Positions 50,461-62,174 of a stretch of DNA of 64,000 nucleotides are shown piece after piece. The number at the start of each line of letters is the position of its first letter. Position 1 is the first letter of the stretch. The stretch is from positions 13,574,826 through 13,638,825 of the forward strand of contig JAUJPP010000005.1 in assembly GCA_030562195.1 (NCBI GenBank), in the 5' to 3' direction. The position numbers were made by a program, and so were the translations under genes. The DNA comes from Nipponacmea schrenckii (lineage: Eukaryota > Mollusca > Gastropoda > Lottiidae). Below the pieces are notes generated by a model. That model had not been told where the DNA came from. It did no database searches and worked only from the letters and a program-made list of their open reading frames with translations.

Positions 50461-53400
50461 GTTTCTTTCTTTTCTTATACTGATTTGCAAAGTATAGGTC
50501 TAAATACCTTTTCACTTCGTGAGTAACCAAATATTATATACAGTATGTAACGTTAATATGAACGTATTTCTCCTAAATTTGTAGTAATTACACATCGAAA
50601 TTTATCACAAACGAATTATTTGAAATAATTACATGTAGGCCTACTTTAGTATAGCTGTTGACAAAATATATACATTTTAAATGAAGTACATGATTTAATG
50701 AGGTAGAATGGAAAATTAACATAGCAGCTGGCACCTTCATTTTATAATGAAATATTATGATAATGATACTTAACATAATATCAATATTGATGAACGTTTC
50801 AATGAGTTTTTAGTCATTTTTTCTAGACTAAGTCATTATCTGTAATTCTTTATTTATCTATTCATTCATTTGTGAATGCCTTATTAAGTTTATGAATAAT
50901 TTTTCTCAGTGTATTTCTTCGTTTAATTTAAAATTTGCTCCTTTGAAGTTAAGTCAACGAGTGTTTGTTTACACATATAATTATTAAATTCGACTAATTC
51001 GCCTTTACTCCAACACTTTTTCAGCTCCAATTATTTAGTATTATTTATAGTATACATAAGAACCATTGCACTAAAGGACGATGAAATATTTAAAGCAAAA
51101 CTCTTACTTTATAATTTATATCGAGAAATTTAAATGTTATTGTGTCTGATAAGTGATCTGCAATACAAACGTCATTCGGGATATGTCCCGGTTATGCCGA
51201 TTTACCGATCAATAAAATTCTTACTGCCATTAAGACCCATATTATCAATCAATTAGTCTATAAAGAAAAGGCTATGTAATCTGGCATATTTTGAAAGGAA
51301 AAAAGACTTGGATCATAATAAGATAATTTTCAGTTACACCAAATGTAAATTGACTAAAATAAGCTAATATACTGTTGTATTGACAAAATATAACGAACGT
51401 GTGCTGCACTGAGCAGGCAACTAGTGTACTTTGGTTTATTTTTTCAAAAATACTAGAATTTGAAATTAAATGAACTAAAGAAAATGTGACAAAACGGCGT
51501 TAGTGTGCAAAAGGGCGTTTCACATGCCTTTGAGAATTTTAGATAAAAAAATGCCAGTCTTTAAAATGTTTTTAATGTCTAAAGGGGTGGCCACTGTGGA
51601 AAACACACGCCCTTATATTGAAAAGCAAGGCAATCAAGGATGACATGTTTTAAAAAGGGGTGAATTAAAAAAGAATAAAGGAAAGGATAAAAGCTTGTGA
51701 GTACCAGGGTGTATTTGCCTTTATTACTTTAATATACCATTTCACACTTAGTTACCTACCTATCATCAAACCAGCAATTTTCACTTCTTATCTCTTCCCT
51801 CGCTTAAATTACTACTAGCTTTATTACATCACAATTTGTTCACCGTTACATCACTCCTAACTCCTTATTTTTCAGCTTCAGTTGTGAATTGTGCCTTGGG
51901 GCGACTTTTACTCCCAACTTATCATCAATTTAGATGTAAATGTTAAAAGCATATCGACTTGGGTACAACGATTTAACTTTCTTGTGATTAAGTGTTTATT
52001 GCAGATTTGTGAACATTTTACTTGACTTTACTTTATATTTCAATAAGATGAGCCTTAAGTGATTAAAATCATTTTGCTTTACTGTAAATCAATTCAGAAT
52101 TTCAATTAATAAGTCAAAAAAGTATCATATTGCATACTAAAAAAAAAACCCAAAACATAATGACTTCATCCTAAGTTTAAGGAAATCGGATTGAAAGATG
52201 GGGCAGCACGTTCTTGACCTTTTTAGGGTTATTTAGAGGAGGGATTTTGTTAAAACAAATTGTATGATTTTAACCTATTTGATCACTATCAGTTCGATCA
52301 AGCATTTTTAAATAATTTCATATCGGACTGCCCCTTTCAAAAATATCAATGTTTGTTATCGAAGCCATCTTGACCCAATGTGTATGAGCAACATCAGCCA
52401 CAAACGTTCACCTAACTAGAAAGATATCATTTTATCAGATGATGTTCATTTTTGTTGTATATAAGACGCGAGTATCAAATAGTGGAGCAGCGTGAAAGTG
52501 GATAATTCATTATTGTGTTTTTATATAACGAGCAAGCTGTTGCAAGACAACAATTTTAACATTGAAATTCTGATTAAAACAGAAAACGACATCACGATAA
52601 TAACTAATGATCTATTTAATACCTTTTCTATGCAATTTTCTGTTGTTTTAATTATCACCTTTATTCAGTTCTCACCTTTATTCAGTAGTATTGGAAATAA
52701 CTGCATTTTATAAGATTTGAAGCCAACGCGACATGACACTGTAAAGAAGGGGCCGTATGGGGAACTAGTAACTTTGGTGAAAACGTTTTTGACTTTGACT
52801 TTTTAATTTAGTGAAAGGTGTCCTAGACTTTAAATAGAAACATTAGCATGCATTATCAGCAATATTTCTTTTTTCACCCAGTTTTCCTAATAGAATTCAG
52901 AGAAAATTTGACATAAATTATAAAGATAAAAGGGATAAATATTGGAATAAAATCGGTTTCAAAGATAGCTTGAAGACTAAATTAATGTCAAAAACGACAC
53001 AATTTTAGGGCGATTTATGTAAAAACAAACAAACAAACCGTCATTCTTTTGAATAATTTAAGTGGGCAGAAACCATTTTCTCGATTTAGTCAAATATTAC
53101 AAAAATATAATTTATACAATTGTAAAACTCATTAAAATCTGCCTTATCTCAATGAGCATGTCAGATCTGCATGATATCTATTTTCTTTTTCAATTTTTAC
53201 ATCGAAATCAGACAATTAAGTCTTTCTTTAAACGCCTGCAACATTAACAAGCCTTATCATATTTGAGACAGGGTGAGCAGATAAAGCAAAATGTACATCA
53301 TCAAGATTAAATCATACTTAGCTAAGACAATAAACACTGCATTCAACCAAGTATCACTCAGAGCGTATCATATACTTAAAATAATAACTATATCATTTCT

Positions 53401-54957
53401 TAATATCAATCTTGAACAATTTTGTTTTATTCTTTTGCCGAGATAAGCTCGTTTCGTTTACATCTAGTTCACAAGGTCGAACACAACCTTATAATTCAGT
53501 GGCAACTTTTTACAGTCAAAACGAAATGGATATTTCAATAATGCTTTGTATTATTTATGTAAATATTTCTGCAGGAAAAAAAAGTGGCATCGTTTCTTCT
53601 TTATTTATTCATATATTTCGAAATTTCGCAAATATTTAAGATAAATTTGGGACAGATTAAAATCAACATAAATATTTACTGTTAAAGGCGAGAAAATGTT
53701 TCGCAGTAATTGACATAATGTAAATACGTTTGTTTATGAATACCAAGCGAAGAATTTTATAATATGAAAGTGTAAATAAATTTGAATATCTTCTTTTTAT
53801 TAGAATAAACTATTAGAATGGGTGAGATATATTTGAGATGGTTTAAAAAAGTCTTAATGGAGCCATTGTAAAGCTAATTGAATTCAACGGTAAGTCTTCG
53901 TTATAAATTGTATTCCACACATATTTCGAATAAAAGAAAAACTAAATAATTATATTGTTAATTTATTCATAGTACAAATGTTGATCAAATACTAAGACGT
54001 TTAACTTTGGATCCACTGGTTTTAATTTTCTGCAAGGGACATGGATATCAATCACATACATACATGTATAATACCTGCTTAGAGAGCATATTATTTTTGG
54101 AATTTTGGAACTCATTCGAACTCTTTCAATCTCTGTTCATTTATCGCAGTTAATCGGATTGTAGTATGCATTACTATTAGTTATTATTTAAACGGTATTG
54201 ACGTTAACCAAGGTGACGTTATTAGTCCGGTTTTATTCATTGAATGTCTCCATGGTATTTTGATAGAGTTTAATTCTACAAAAGTTGAACATGGACCATG
54301 CAGCGAATTTTCATATCAGTTTCACAATTTTAATATACTTGTCAGCCACATACTGAGAGAAATCTTTTTTCTTGTTCTGATAAAACGTGGAAAATGAGAT
54401 AAACGACTTTGAAATGAAACTAAGAGGTCAGACTATAGGTAATATTTAAAATATTTGATAGGAATATTTCTTACTCAACATATTTATCTTAATTACATTC
54501 AAATCTTATCAGGTTGTCATAGATACCAAAATTAGGAAAGAAATCCTTATCATACTTATCGCGAAATATTAAATTGAAAAAAAAATCATAATCTTATAAC
54601 ATAATTGATAGTAGAGGCTGTGTTTTAAATTGCAAACCTATTCACAAACTCTGCCATCGAGTCTGGGTTACTTCATACCAAATATGTTTAGTTTTATAGT
54701 TGGTTACATAAAATATACCTAAAAGTAATATTTCTATGTCTACAAATTAGGCATAAGAGAGATAATTGTTGCATACGTTGATACGAAACAGCACAGATAG
54801 AGCGTCAATCACTCTTACAACCGATTTTTAAGATCATAAGCTCATCGCAAAAACTCTTGGGTGACGTCGTTCTCTGCAGTTTCATTGCCCCTTGTTGTTT
54901 ATACATGGGGATCAACTAAGTAATTCCAATTCTCGTATGTTACCTATATCAAGTACC
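50461..54957. other. Non-coding, no recognised gene
   Basis: AT-rich DNA with only short random ORFs on both strands. Nothing supported. Confidence 0.4.
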
Positions 54958-54989
54958 TACCAGAACAGCTAAATGCTCTTGTTCTGGTA
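54958..54989. repeat. 10-bp perfect hairpin beside the tRNA-cored element
   Basis: TACCAGAACA (54958-54967) pairs with TGTTCTGGTA (54980-54989) around a 12-nt loop, 16 bases before the inverted-repeat element. Confidence 0.7.
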
Positions 54990-55004
54990 AAACAGGTCCT
55001 TGTT

Positions 55005-55216
55005 TCAATATTTTCGTTATTGGGATAACACTTTCTTGGTATAGCACAGTGCTGAAAATTGGCTGAGACCCGAACAGGTTTCGAACAAGCGATCTCAAAG
55101 TCAGGCACCTAATCGCCAGCAATACATGTCAACCGTCTAGACCACTCGGCCAACGGACCCTCCACTAGAATCTGTGTTATACCAAGAAAGTGTTATCCCA
55201 ATAACGAAAATATTGA
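55005..55216 (-). mobile_element. Inverted-repeat element with a tRNA-like core (copy 1)
   Basis: The arm 55005-55049 (starts TCAATATTTTCGTTATTGGG) is reverse-complementary to 55172-55216 at 44 of 45 positions. The 122-bp interior, read on the minus strand, contains GTTGGCCGAGTGGTCTAGAC (a Leu/Ser tRNA-type A box) from 55154 downwards and TTGTTCGAAACC (B box) around 55088-55077, the spacing expected for a long-variable-arm tRNA. Similarity to copy 2 continues outside the arm to about 55230 (GTGGTGTTGC). No ORF. Confidence 0.75.
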
Positions 55217-55230
55217 CGCAACACCACTTT

Positions 55231-58200
55231 CTAAATGACAATAAATCATCTCAGGTCCTCGTTTATTTAAAATGGTCTGTTTACCTTCGTTAACCAAATC
55301 GATAGCAGAATGGTAGGACGTAAATTTCAATTAAATAAACCCATTCTACTTTTTGATCAGTTAAAACAGGTCATAACCTTCAATACCAACACTTTTAAGT
55401 GGCAGAAAGAATATCAAATGTATTTGGGTTCAATAATAGCTTTGTGTTAGAAATTTGATATACGTTTAATTCAATTAAAAAGAATTATTCAATTCAAACT
55501 ACTCTTTAATTATGTATTAGCTACAAATAAGAATTGTCAATCCTTGTCAAGAGATAAAACCACTTCTTGACAAGCATAATCAACCCACTGGTTCAAGGCC
55601 ATGGTTGTTAATTTTATCGAGGGTAAAGTGTAAAAGTCGCGAAAATAATCACCATGCTATTACAAGTTGGTGTCTCGCTGATAATTGACATTTTCTCTGT
55701 AAGTCCTTGAAACTAATTTTTTGTTGCGAATTGTGTTATAATATGGTCGACTTGGTTAAACGTATAACTCTTTGAGAGGGAAATTGTGGTTCAGTCAATA
55801 TCATATAGACTTGAGTTACCAGATCAATTCCTTCATATTCAGCCACGAAAGCCGAGTCATACATTTCTAGTCATTATTTATTATATTTCGTTATATAGTT
55901 CGTATCAAATGATTATATTCTGCAAAATGTGTTGTTAAATTGTATTTGTATTCTTTATTCAATATTGCTTTGGCCATATATGGCGTAATAAAGTTGTAAT
56001 TATTTTTACAATGTCGACATCATAAGGCTCCGCGTATTAAATGACTTATTGCAAGCTGTTCTTCAGAAAATTTGCAGTATAAGTACAGGCGAACTAAATC
56101 GAAGAATAAGTACAATTCCGAAGTCAAATCTATACATTTTTTTACACTAGAATCAAAACATTAAAACGAGCGGCCTAAAATCAAAGTATTTAATTCCAAA
56201 AGTATTATTTATTAATAAACTGGAGCTAAAGCAATGTGATAGCTAACAAAACGTCACTTAAAAAACCCAATCAAAACTACCACGCCATGCTATCAATTTG
56301 TAACGTTAGTTTGAAAGACTAAGCGATTTGAGATCAAGCATATTCGATTACTGGTTTTTGATTAGGATCTAGACCTGGCAGATTAAGGAGTTGTTGACTT
56401 GGGTTATGTTTTAGTCTCAATTACTACCAAGTATTTAAGTTTTGATGGATTCAAGAAAAGATTTAGCAACAAAACATGAATATATTTCAATGTTATCTGA
56501 TTAGAAATGACAAATCTACAACTATAATATACTTATATTATGGATATATAGCTTAAGGTATACCAGTATCTCCTCTGGTGGTATTTTATATTTACTGTTA
56601 ACCTTTGTGGGCTTCAATGCATATAGAGAAAAGCAAGTACCGAATTCGGAATGATCGGAAAAGGAATCAATCCAGTGATCTGAAAAAAGTAGAGAAAGTC
56701 ACTTCATGCAATTTACTCTTTGTAGTTTTCATGCATCAAAGAATGAATTACTTTTTATTTTGTCAAATGTTATGTCAGTGGCGGTCTTTGGTACCTTGGT
56801 ATATGAGACAGTATAAGGTCAAGATCTCACGTGGCTGCTCAAGATTCGAACATTAAGTGCTAGTTAAGAAATTTTTTTTGGTATCTAAAATCTTTATTTT
56901 TTGGTTCTTTTGTATGTGGCTTGTGGCACATGCACGAACTTCGAACCTGCATCACTAACTTGAGTAAATTCAAAAGTGCTAACTATGCTCAGGGCAATTA
57001 AGCTCATACTATATTTTAGGAAATAGTTTCAAATTATGCAAATGTTTTGGGGTTTTTTTTCTCAGAAAAAATGGTTCAGAATTAAAATATTACAACTAAT
57101 GCATATTTTAAGTTATCATTTTGATCCTTTCATCCTCATTTCAGGAAAAATTCCGTTCGATTCAGATGACTACGGTTGGAATGTTTGGTGCAGTCTTGGC
57201 GTCTCCGACTGAAAGGAAAGGGACCATTATGTGGCGCGTCACAAATCATCCAAGTGCGTCCTCTCCGTCTCCAGCGTCCCTTATCATATTCATAATAATT
57301 TTTATGAATGAAATTTCCGTGAAGATTATTTTTGATGTTGTGTTAGGTGTAATTATATATCATTATAGGTAATATAAACTATATCATTCTTTGCTATTAT
57401 ATTAGATGACTTATGTTTTATGTAAATACTAATATAGGGGTTGGGATTGGGTAGCTTTTTTTAGGTCACAGGGTTCATTGGGTAGTATTTTATCACTATA
57501 TTGTATTATAAGGGAATTATTATAACCAGTGCGATCTGCCTCTAACTTGAGTAACGTACGCATAATCACAATTCGCGTTGGTTGCTTTTTGCAGAAGGTC
57601 GAAAAACCCTCATAAAAATTGCCTGTTTGTATGGCCGTTCATACTACGACCTAAGTAATATAGAAACGTGAAATCTTTTATGAGATAAAATCACCCAAGA
57701 GCCTTCTATTTTAGCATGTTATCATATATCTCAATTGCATTTTACACATTTCAGCATAGCAAGCAGAGAGAACATTTCCAAGTTCATTTTACTCGGATAA
57801 GTAATGTTATCTGCCAAATATGGGATCGGATATTCAATTTATGGTCACTTTGCAAGGTCTGACTAACAACTGAGATCAACGGCAAATTCAGGCCAACCGT
57901 TCTCGTTTCTGGAAAGAGTTCAGTTAAGCAACAGTTATGTGATCACATCAGAGACGAATTAGCCCCGAATTGTCCCCGGCGAACTTTTAACCAGACAAAA
58001 ATAATTTATCTGAAATTACTATTTTTAATGTGCGTGTCGTAAGAGCTATAAAAGTAGGCGTTGAAACAATATTTGACGAATATCAACCGCTGTGCTGCCA
58101 AAACTTTTGACAACTAAAACATATTGGCTACATAATGAATCTTGTAATATATAGACACATTTAAACTTGTATACATTCTGGAAATTTATGTGTCTTATAA

Positions 58201-58471
58201 ATTGTACAGATGGTGGTGCACGTCATGAACTTTGGCTGTTTTCTTCCATTCAAAATGAAAATTTGGCAACATTGTGTGTTGAAATAACGTTCAGTATACA
58301 TTCCTTAAACGTACGTTTAATTAATAAAATACCATATTGTTATATATTGATTTAACAAAAAGTGGAGATCCCAATCTTAATGTGCATATAATTTATTTTT
58401 AATCTTAAACCGTTTTCACTATATTCAAGAAAACAATAATATTGCTCGAGATGATTTAATGTCATTTAGAA
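55231..58471. other. Mostly non-coding; one possible exon
   Basis: An unusually GC-balanced patch at 57144-57368 follows an acceptor-like CTCATTTCAG, is open in one frame (with TTVGMFGAVLASPTERKGT), and ends at ATAG|GTAATA. I do not recognise the product, so I list it here and not as a gene. Confidence 0.25.
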
Positions 58472-58653
58472 GGTGGTGTTGCATCAATATTTTCGTTATT
58501 GGGATAACGTTGGCCGAGTGGTCTAGACGGTTGACATGTATTGCTGGCGAATAGGTGCCTGACTCTAAGATCGCTGGTTCAAAACCCATTCGGGTCTCAT
58601 CCAATTTTCAGCACTAGAATCTGTGCTATACCAAGTAAGTGTTATCCCAATAA
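58472..58653 (+). mobile_element. Inverted-repeat element with a tRNA-like core (copy 2)
   Basis: The left end GGTGGTGTTGC.TCAATATTTTC matches copy 1 (reverse complement). The tRNA-like core begins at 58508 (GTTGGCCGAGTGGTCTAGAC, B box GGTTCAAAACC at about 58577-58587). The right end has CTGTGCTATACCAAG and GTTATCCCAATAAC (58640-58653), the complement of GTTATTGGGATAAC at 58495-58508. Relative to copy 1 it lacks about 37 bp of the left arm, between GGGATAAC and GTTGGCC. Confidence 0.75.
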
Positions 58654-60394
58654 CAATAAATCAATAATAAAATATTGAAATAATACTGCTTGTATTTATG
58701 ATACAAGATGCATTTAAAGGGTGCAATACATTGGGGAAAATAGTTTAATTTGCCAGTGGGTTGCAGTACGGCATCTACAAACCAAATTCCATTTATTCAG
58801 CATAAAAAAGCCAAATTAATGATTCAATTTAGAAATTTCGTCACATCAAAACTCTAAGTATGGATATAGAGATATGGTCAAATTATCGATTGAGCGAACT
58901 ATCAAATATTTGGCTATCATGTAGCTAATAAAATTGAACCATCAAATTGGCGCGGTTAATAGTCCTAATTAACTCAGATCAAAGTTAACGGTGCTTATAA
59001 TCATGGGATAATGAATGATATTTCATATTAAAGCCTATCAAATAACCAGTGATATTTACAACGGTAAAGTATAGGCTTGTTGTCGGCGCTCACCATAAAA
59101 ACTCCGTCGCCAGAAAATCTAACTAGGAGCTTTTGTAGTAGTAACAGTATCAACGTAATTTTAGTGGCGGGCGTCCAGGAGATTAACATGTCCTCGTCAT
59201 TTAGTTTGAATCACTGGTTTTCTACGTGCCAAAGCCGAAAATGCTTAAACGCCAACCATTCCCCCCATTTAACTGACCAGTATATTAATTTCCTTAAGAA
59301 CTAGAAGCGATCGATTCTTGTTCTTCAACTCACTTGTAAACAAAACTTCTATTCTGGAGGTCGAATGATCGTCTAAGTTTTATACTTTTCTTCTTCGCAT
59401 TCTTGATAGTAAATGGCAAAAAGTAGAATCGCATTGATATTCCTTTAAATGACAATCTGCAGACACGAAGGATTCTTAAAATTCCCAAAGGCAACACCTG
59501 ACATGCCATAACAAAAGTGTCAATGTCAAAGAGCTTGAATTATCTCCCTTCTTACATCTCATCTCATCAGTCAGAATAAGTGAATATAAGCAGGTCAATA
59601 TTATGATGATCAATGTGAGAAACATTCGTCAATTTCTAAGATAAACTGCAATTATTATGCGTTTAACTTTTTGTGCATGTTAGTTGTGAAGTCGATTCCA
59701 TTAAAGGATGCCCCCGACATTAGCCTGAGTTGATTAAAAAGAGGCCTCCATGCAAACTCCAGATGCAGTTTCCGTATATATTATATATTAGTTTTGTTGT
59801 AATTATGTTAACTAATAAATAAACCCGAAACTCCTTTAATAAACCAGCGTATAATAAAAACCGGACATACGCTATAATACATCAATTCAAATTGAAACGC
59901 TAAGTTTCCAATCACAGCGTTTCATCGATAAAATATGAGCATAGTACATTACTATCGTCTGATCATTGCCCTGGGCTACAAATATTGACCTTCCCATTTA
60001 TGAATTACAATGGGAATATTTTTTTTTCAATACATTTATGGTCAAGCTTTGTTTGAATTTTTTTATGTTATCGTCATAATGAGAAGTTTTAGATATCGGC
60101 TTTAATTTATGTAAATTAACGTTTATGAATTATATAGCGTATGTGTTCATAACGGTATAAAACCAAGCCTTATATTCCGGAAAATAATTCGCAATTGACG
60201 TCATCCATCCGGTGTTCGGCATACAAAGCCATTGTGGTTGGAACTTTGCAGTAAGTTGTGGCAAAAGTGACAAATTTAAAGATAAAGAGAGAAAAGCAAT
60301 ACTATATATTTCAATCTAACAAGGAAATACATTTAGTATTAAAAAAAAACAGATTAGCTATAGCATGCCGTTTATTGGAAAGTTTCCGAACGGT
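58654..60394. other. Non-coding, no recognised gene
   Basis: Only short ORFs with no recognisable features. Nothing supported. Confidence 0.35.
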
Positions 60395-60690
60395 ACCTAT
60401 CTCAAATGTTTTTAACATAATTTTCATGTTTTACGATTTCTGTTTGAATTTTATTGGAAAATTGACGGATTTACGAACGTTACCTACCTTATATTGATTA
60501 AAACTGTAATGAAACTCATTATTTTTTAACCTATTTTTTCATGTTTTTACTATTTCTGTTTGACGTTTATTGGAAAGTTGACGGATTTCCTAAATTTGCC
60601 GAGCTTATATTGATTAAACTTCAAATATTTTTAACATACTTTTCATGTTTTACAATTTCTGCTTCATTTTTAAATTTTGAATAAAAAGTT
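60395..60690 (+). repeat. Imperfect tandem repeats, units of about 104-115 bp
   Basis: Three units share TTTTTAACATAATTTTCATG, then TTTTAC.ATTTCTGTTTGA, TTTATTGGAAA.TTGACGGATT and CTTATATTGATTAAA. The CATG landmark sits at 60425, 60540 and 60644. The last unit is truncated. Confidence 0.75.
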
Positions 60691-60726
60691 GTTTGTAGTA
60701 ATGCTGTAAAACCTTAAGAATTCAAA

Positions 60727-60849
60727 ATGTCTAAGTACAAGAAAATCAAGCGAAAATTTGTAGTTGACCCAAGGCTATTAGAAGTTGACCGTTCAATTAA
60801 ATGGGGGAACATTCACACGGTTCACAGTCTTGAAGGCAAATTAGATTAG
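60727..60849 (+). CDS. Candidate small ORF, 40 residues
   Basis: ATG at 60727 in the context TTCAAAATGTC, TAG at 60847-60849. The product starts MSKYKKIKRKFVVDP and ends LEGKLD. It is hydrophilic and basic at the front, with a composition unlike the AT-driven random ORFs around it. It follows the tandem repeats directly. It could be a micropeptide, a first exon, or a remnant. No family recognised. Confidence 0.25.
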   Translation: MSKYKKIKRKFVVDPRLLEVDRSIKWGNIHTVHSLEGKLD

Positions 60850-60978
60850 AATCTTGGAGAAATTTGTTTACACTTTAGCAAGTTAAATTATCTACATAGA
60901 TAATGATTATATCTATTTCACTTGACAAGTTTACTTTTTATTTTTGACATTCATATTAACCAAATAAAATATATTTAG

Positions 60979-61053
60979 GCCGAAAATTTAAATTTCAAAG
61001 TTTTGATCTTAATTATTGGGCTGATACTATTTTAAATGACATGGACACACAAG
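60979..61053 (+). other. Candidate internal exon, unassigned
   Basis: This stretch is bounded by ATATTTAG at its left (AG at 60977-60978) and GTAACT at its right (GT at 61054-61055). One frame (CGA at 60981) reads RKFKFQSFDLNYWADTILN and stays open. It lies 130 bases after the 40-residue ORF on the same strand; an overlapping frame at 61036-61233 is also open. Splicing is a guess. Confidence 0.2.
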
Positions 61054-61233
61054 GTAACTTTGAGAACAAATTGGTACAAAAACGAACTGATATCAAATTC
61101 ACTTTTCTGTAATATACGACAAAATAAGATGACAAGCTTAATTCCGGGGAAATATTGCTCAAGTACGAAACAGAGCAGTAATGTTCAAATAAACAGGGAT
61201 TGTAGGAACTTGATATCAAGAAAAGAAAATTGA

Positions 61234-61985
61234 ATGTAATTTGGGAGGATAAATACTGGATTGTTCCTAACAGTGCTTAAGTAATAATGTATTTCTTTTG
61301 TCACAAATACCAAAAAAAAAAAATTCTGTTTTTTCTTTGGTCAAATTGAAGTGGAAATTGTCCATAGAATAAATTTATTTTGTGTGGCCTTAACGTTGTA
61401 GATTAAAACATTTAGATTTACGCTTATAAAGCCCCGAGTCGTTGATAGTAAATATTTTGACGAAGTGGCGTCTATCTTTAACAAAAATCAACATTATTTA
61501 TATAATTTTCACTTCACAAGACATTATTATTTTTATTTAATCCTTGGCTGATTAAAACATTAAATACCTACTACCGTTTGATAAATAATGTCAAATATCT
61601 GTTTGCTCATTTTTACAATTATTACACAAATGACGAAAGGATCAGAACGATTATTGATGCTTTCCTTTGTTAATTGCAGCACAAGTCACAGATCTTAAAA
61701 CTATTTCTTTTTTCTGAACGTAAGGTTTGGAGAGAATCGTGCAATATTCTGAAAACTAATAAAATCTAAATATATTTTATAACCTGATAATCTGATTATT
61801 TCATTTTTATTGCAAGTACTGTTTCATTCTGAGTAACGTTTCTACTAATGTAAATTAAGAGTTTTGTTTTTACCACTTAAAATTGAGTAACTCTTCCATT
61901 TTCACGATTAGACGATTCTAATGCTGGAAATTCTTTTAAACGTATCTATAAATGAAATATCTTACAATCTGAAAAACTGAAAATT
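61234..61985. other. Non-coding, no recognised gene
   Basis: AT-rich. Nothing supported. Confidence 0.35.
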
Positions 61986-62174
61986 ATGAGTAATGCTTTT
62001 AACGCAGGAAACAGTAACGTTTATATTCCCCAAACTTATGAGAATGTTTGTACTACAGATAGTTCTGAGCAACAATTTTACAATAGTCACTATGTTACCA
62101 CTGTAGTGGGTGCGTACTTACTATTGACACATGACACGTACAAATCTACAAAATATATTTATTCTATCGTTTAA
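61986..62174 (+). other. Candidate coding exon, unassigned
   Basis: The frame from ATG 61986 begins MSNAFNAGNSNVYIPQTYEN and has an Asn/Ser/Thr/Tyr-rich composition reminiscent of N-terminal low-complexity exons of developmental regulators. A donor-like GTGCGT occurs at about 62110. It ends at TAA 62172-62174. This is composition-based suspicion only. Confidence 0.2.

Noticed and set aside
58508..58592. Functional tRNA-Leu/Ser gene
   Set aside because: The A and B boxes are good, but the acceptor stem and anticodon arm do not pair properly and the sequence is embedded in a repeated inverted-repeat element, so it is tRNA-derived and not a tRNA gene.
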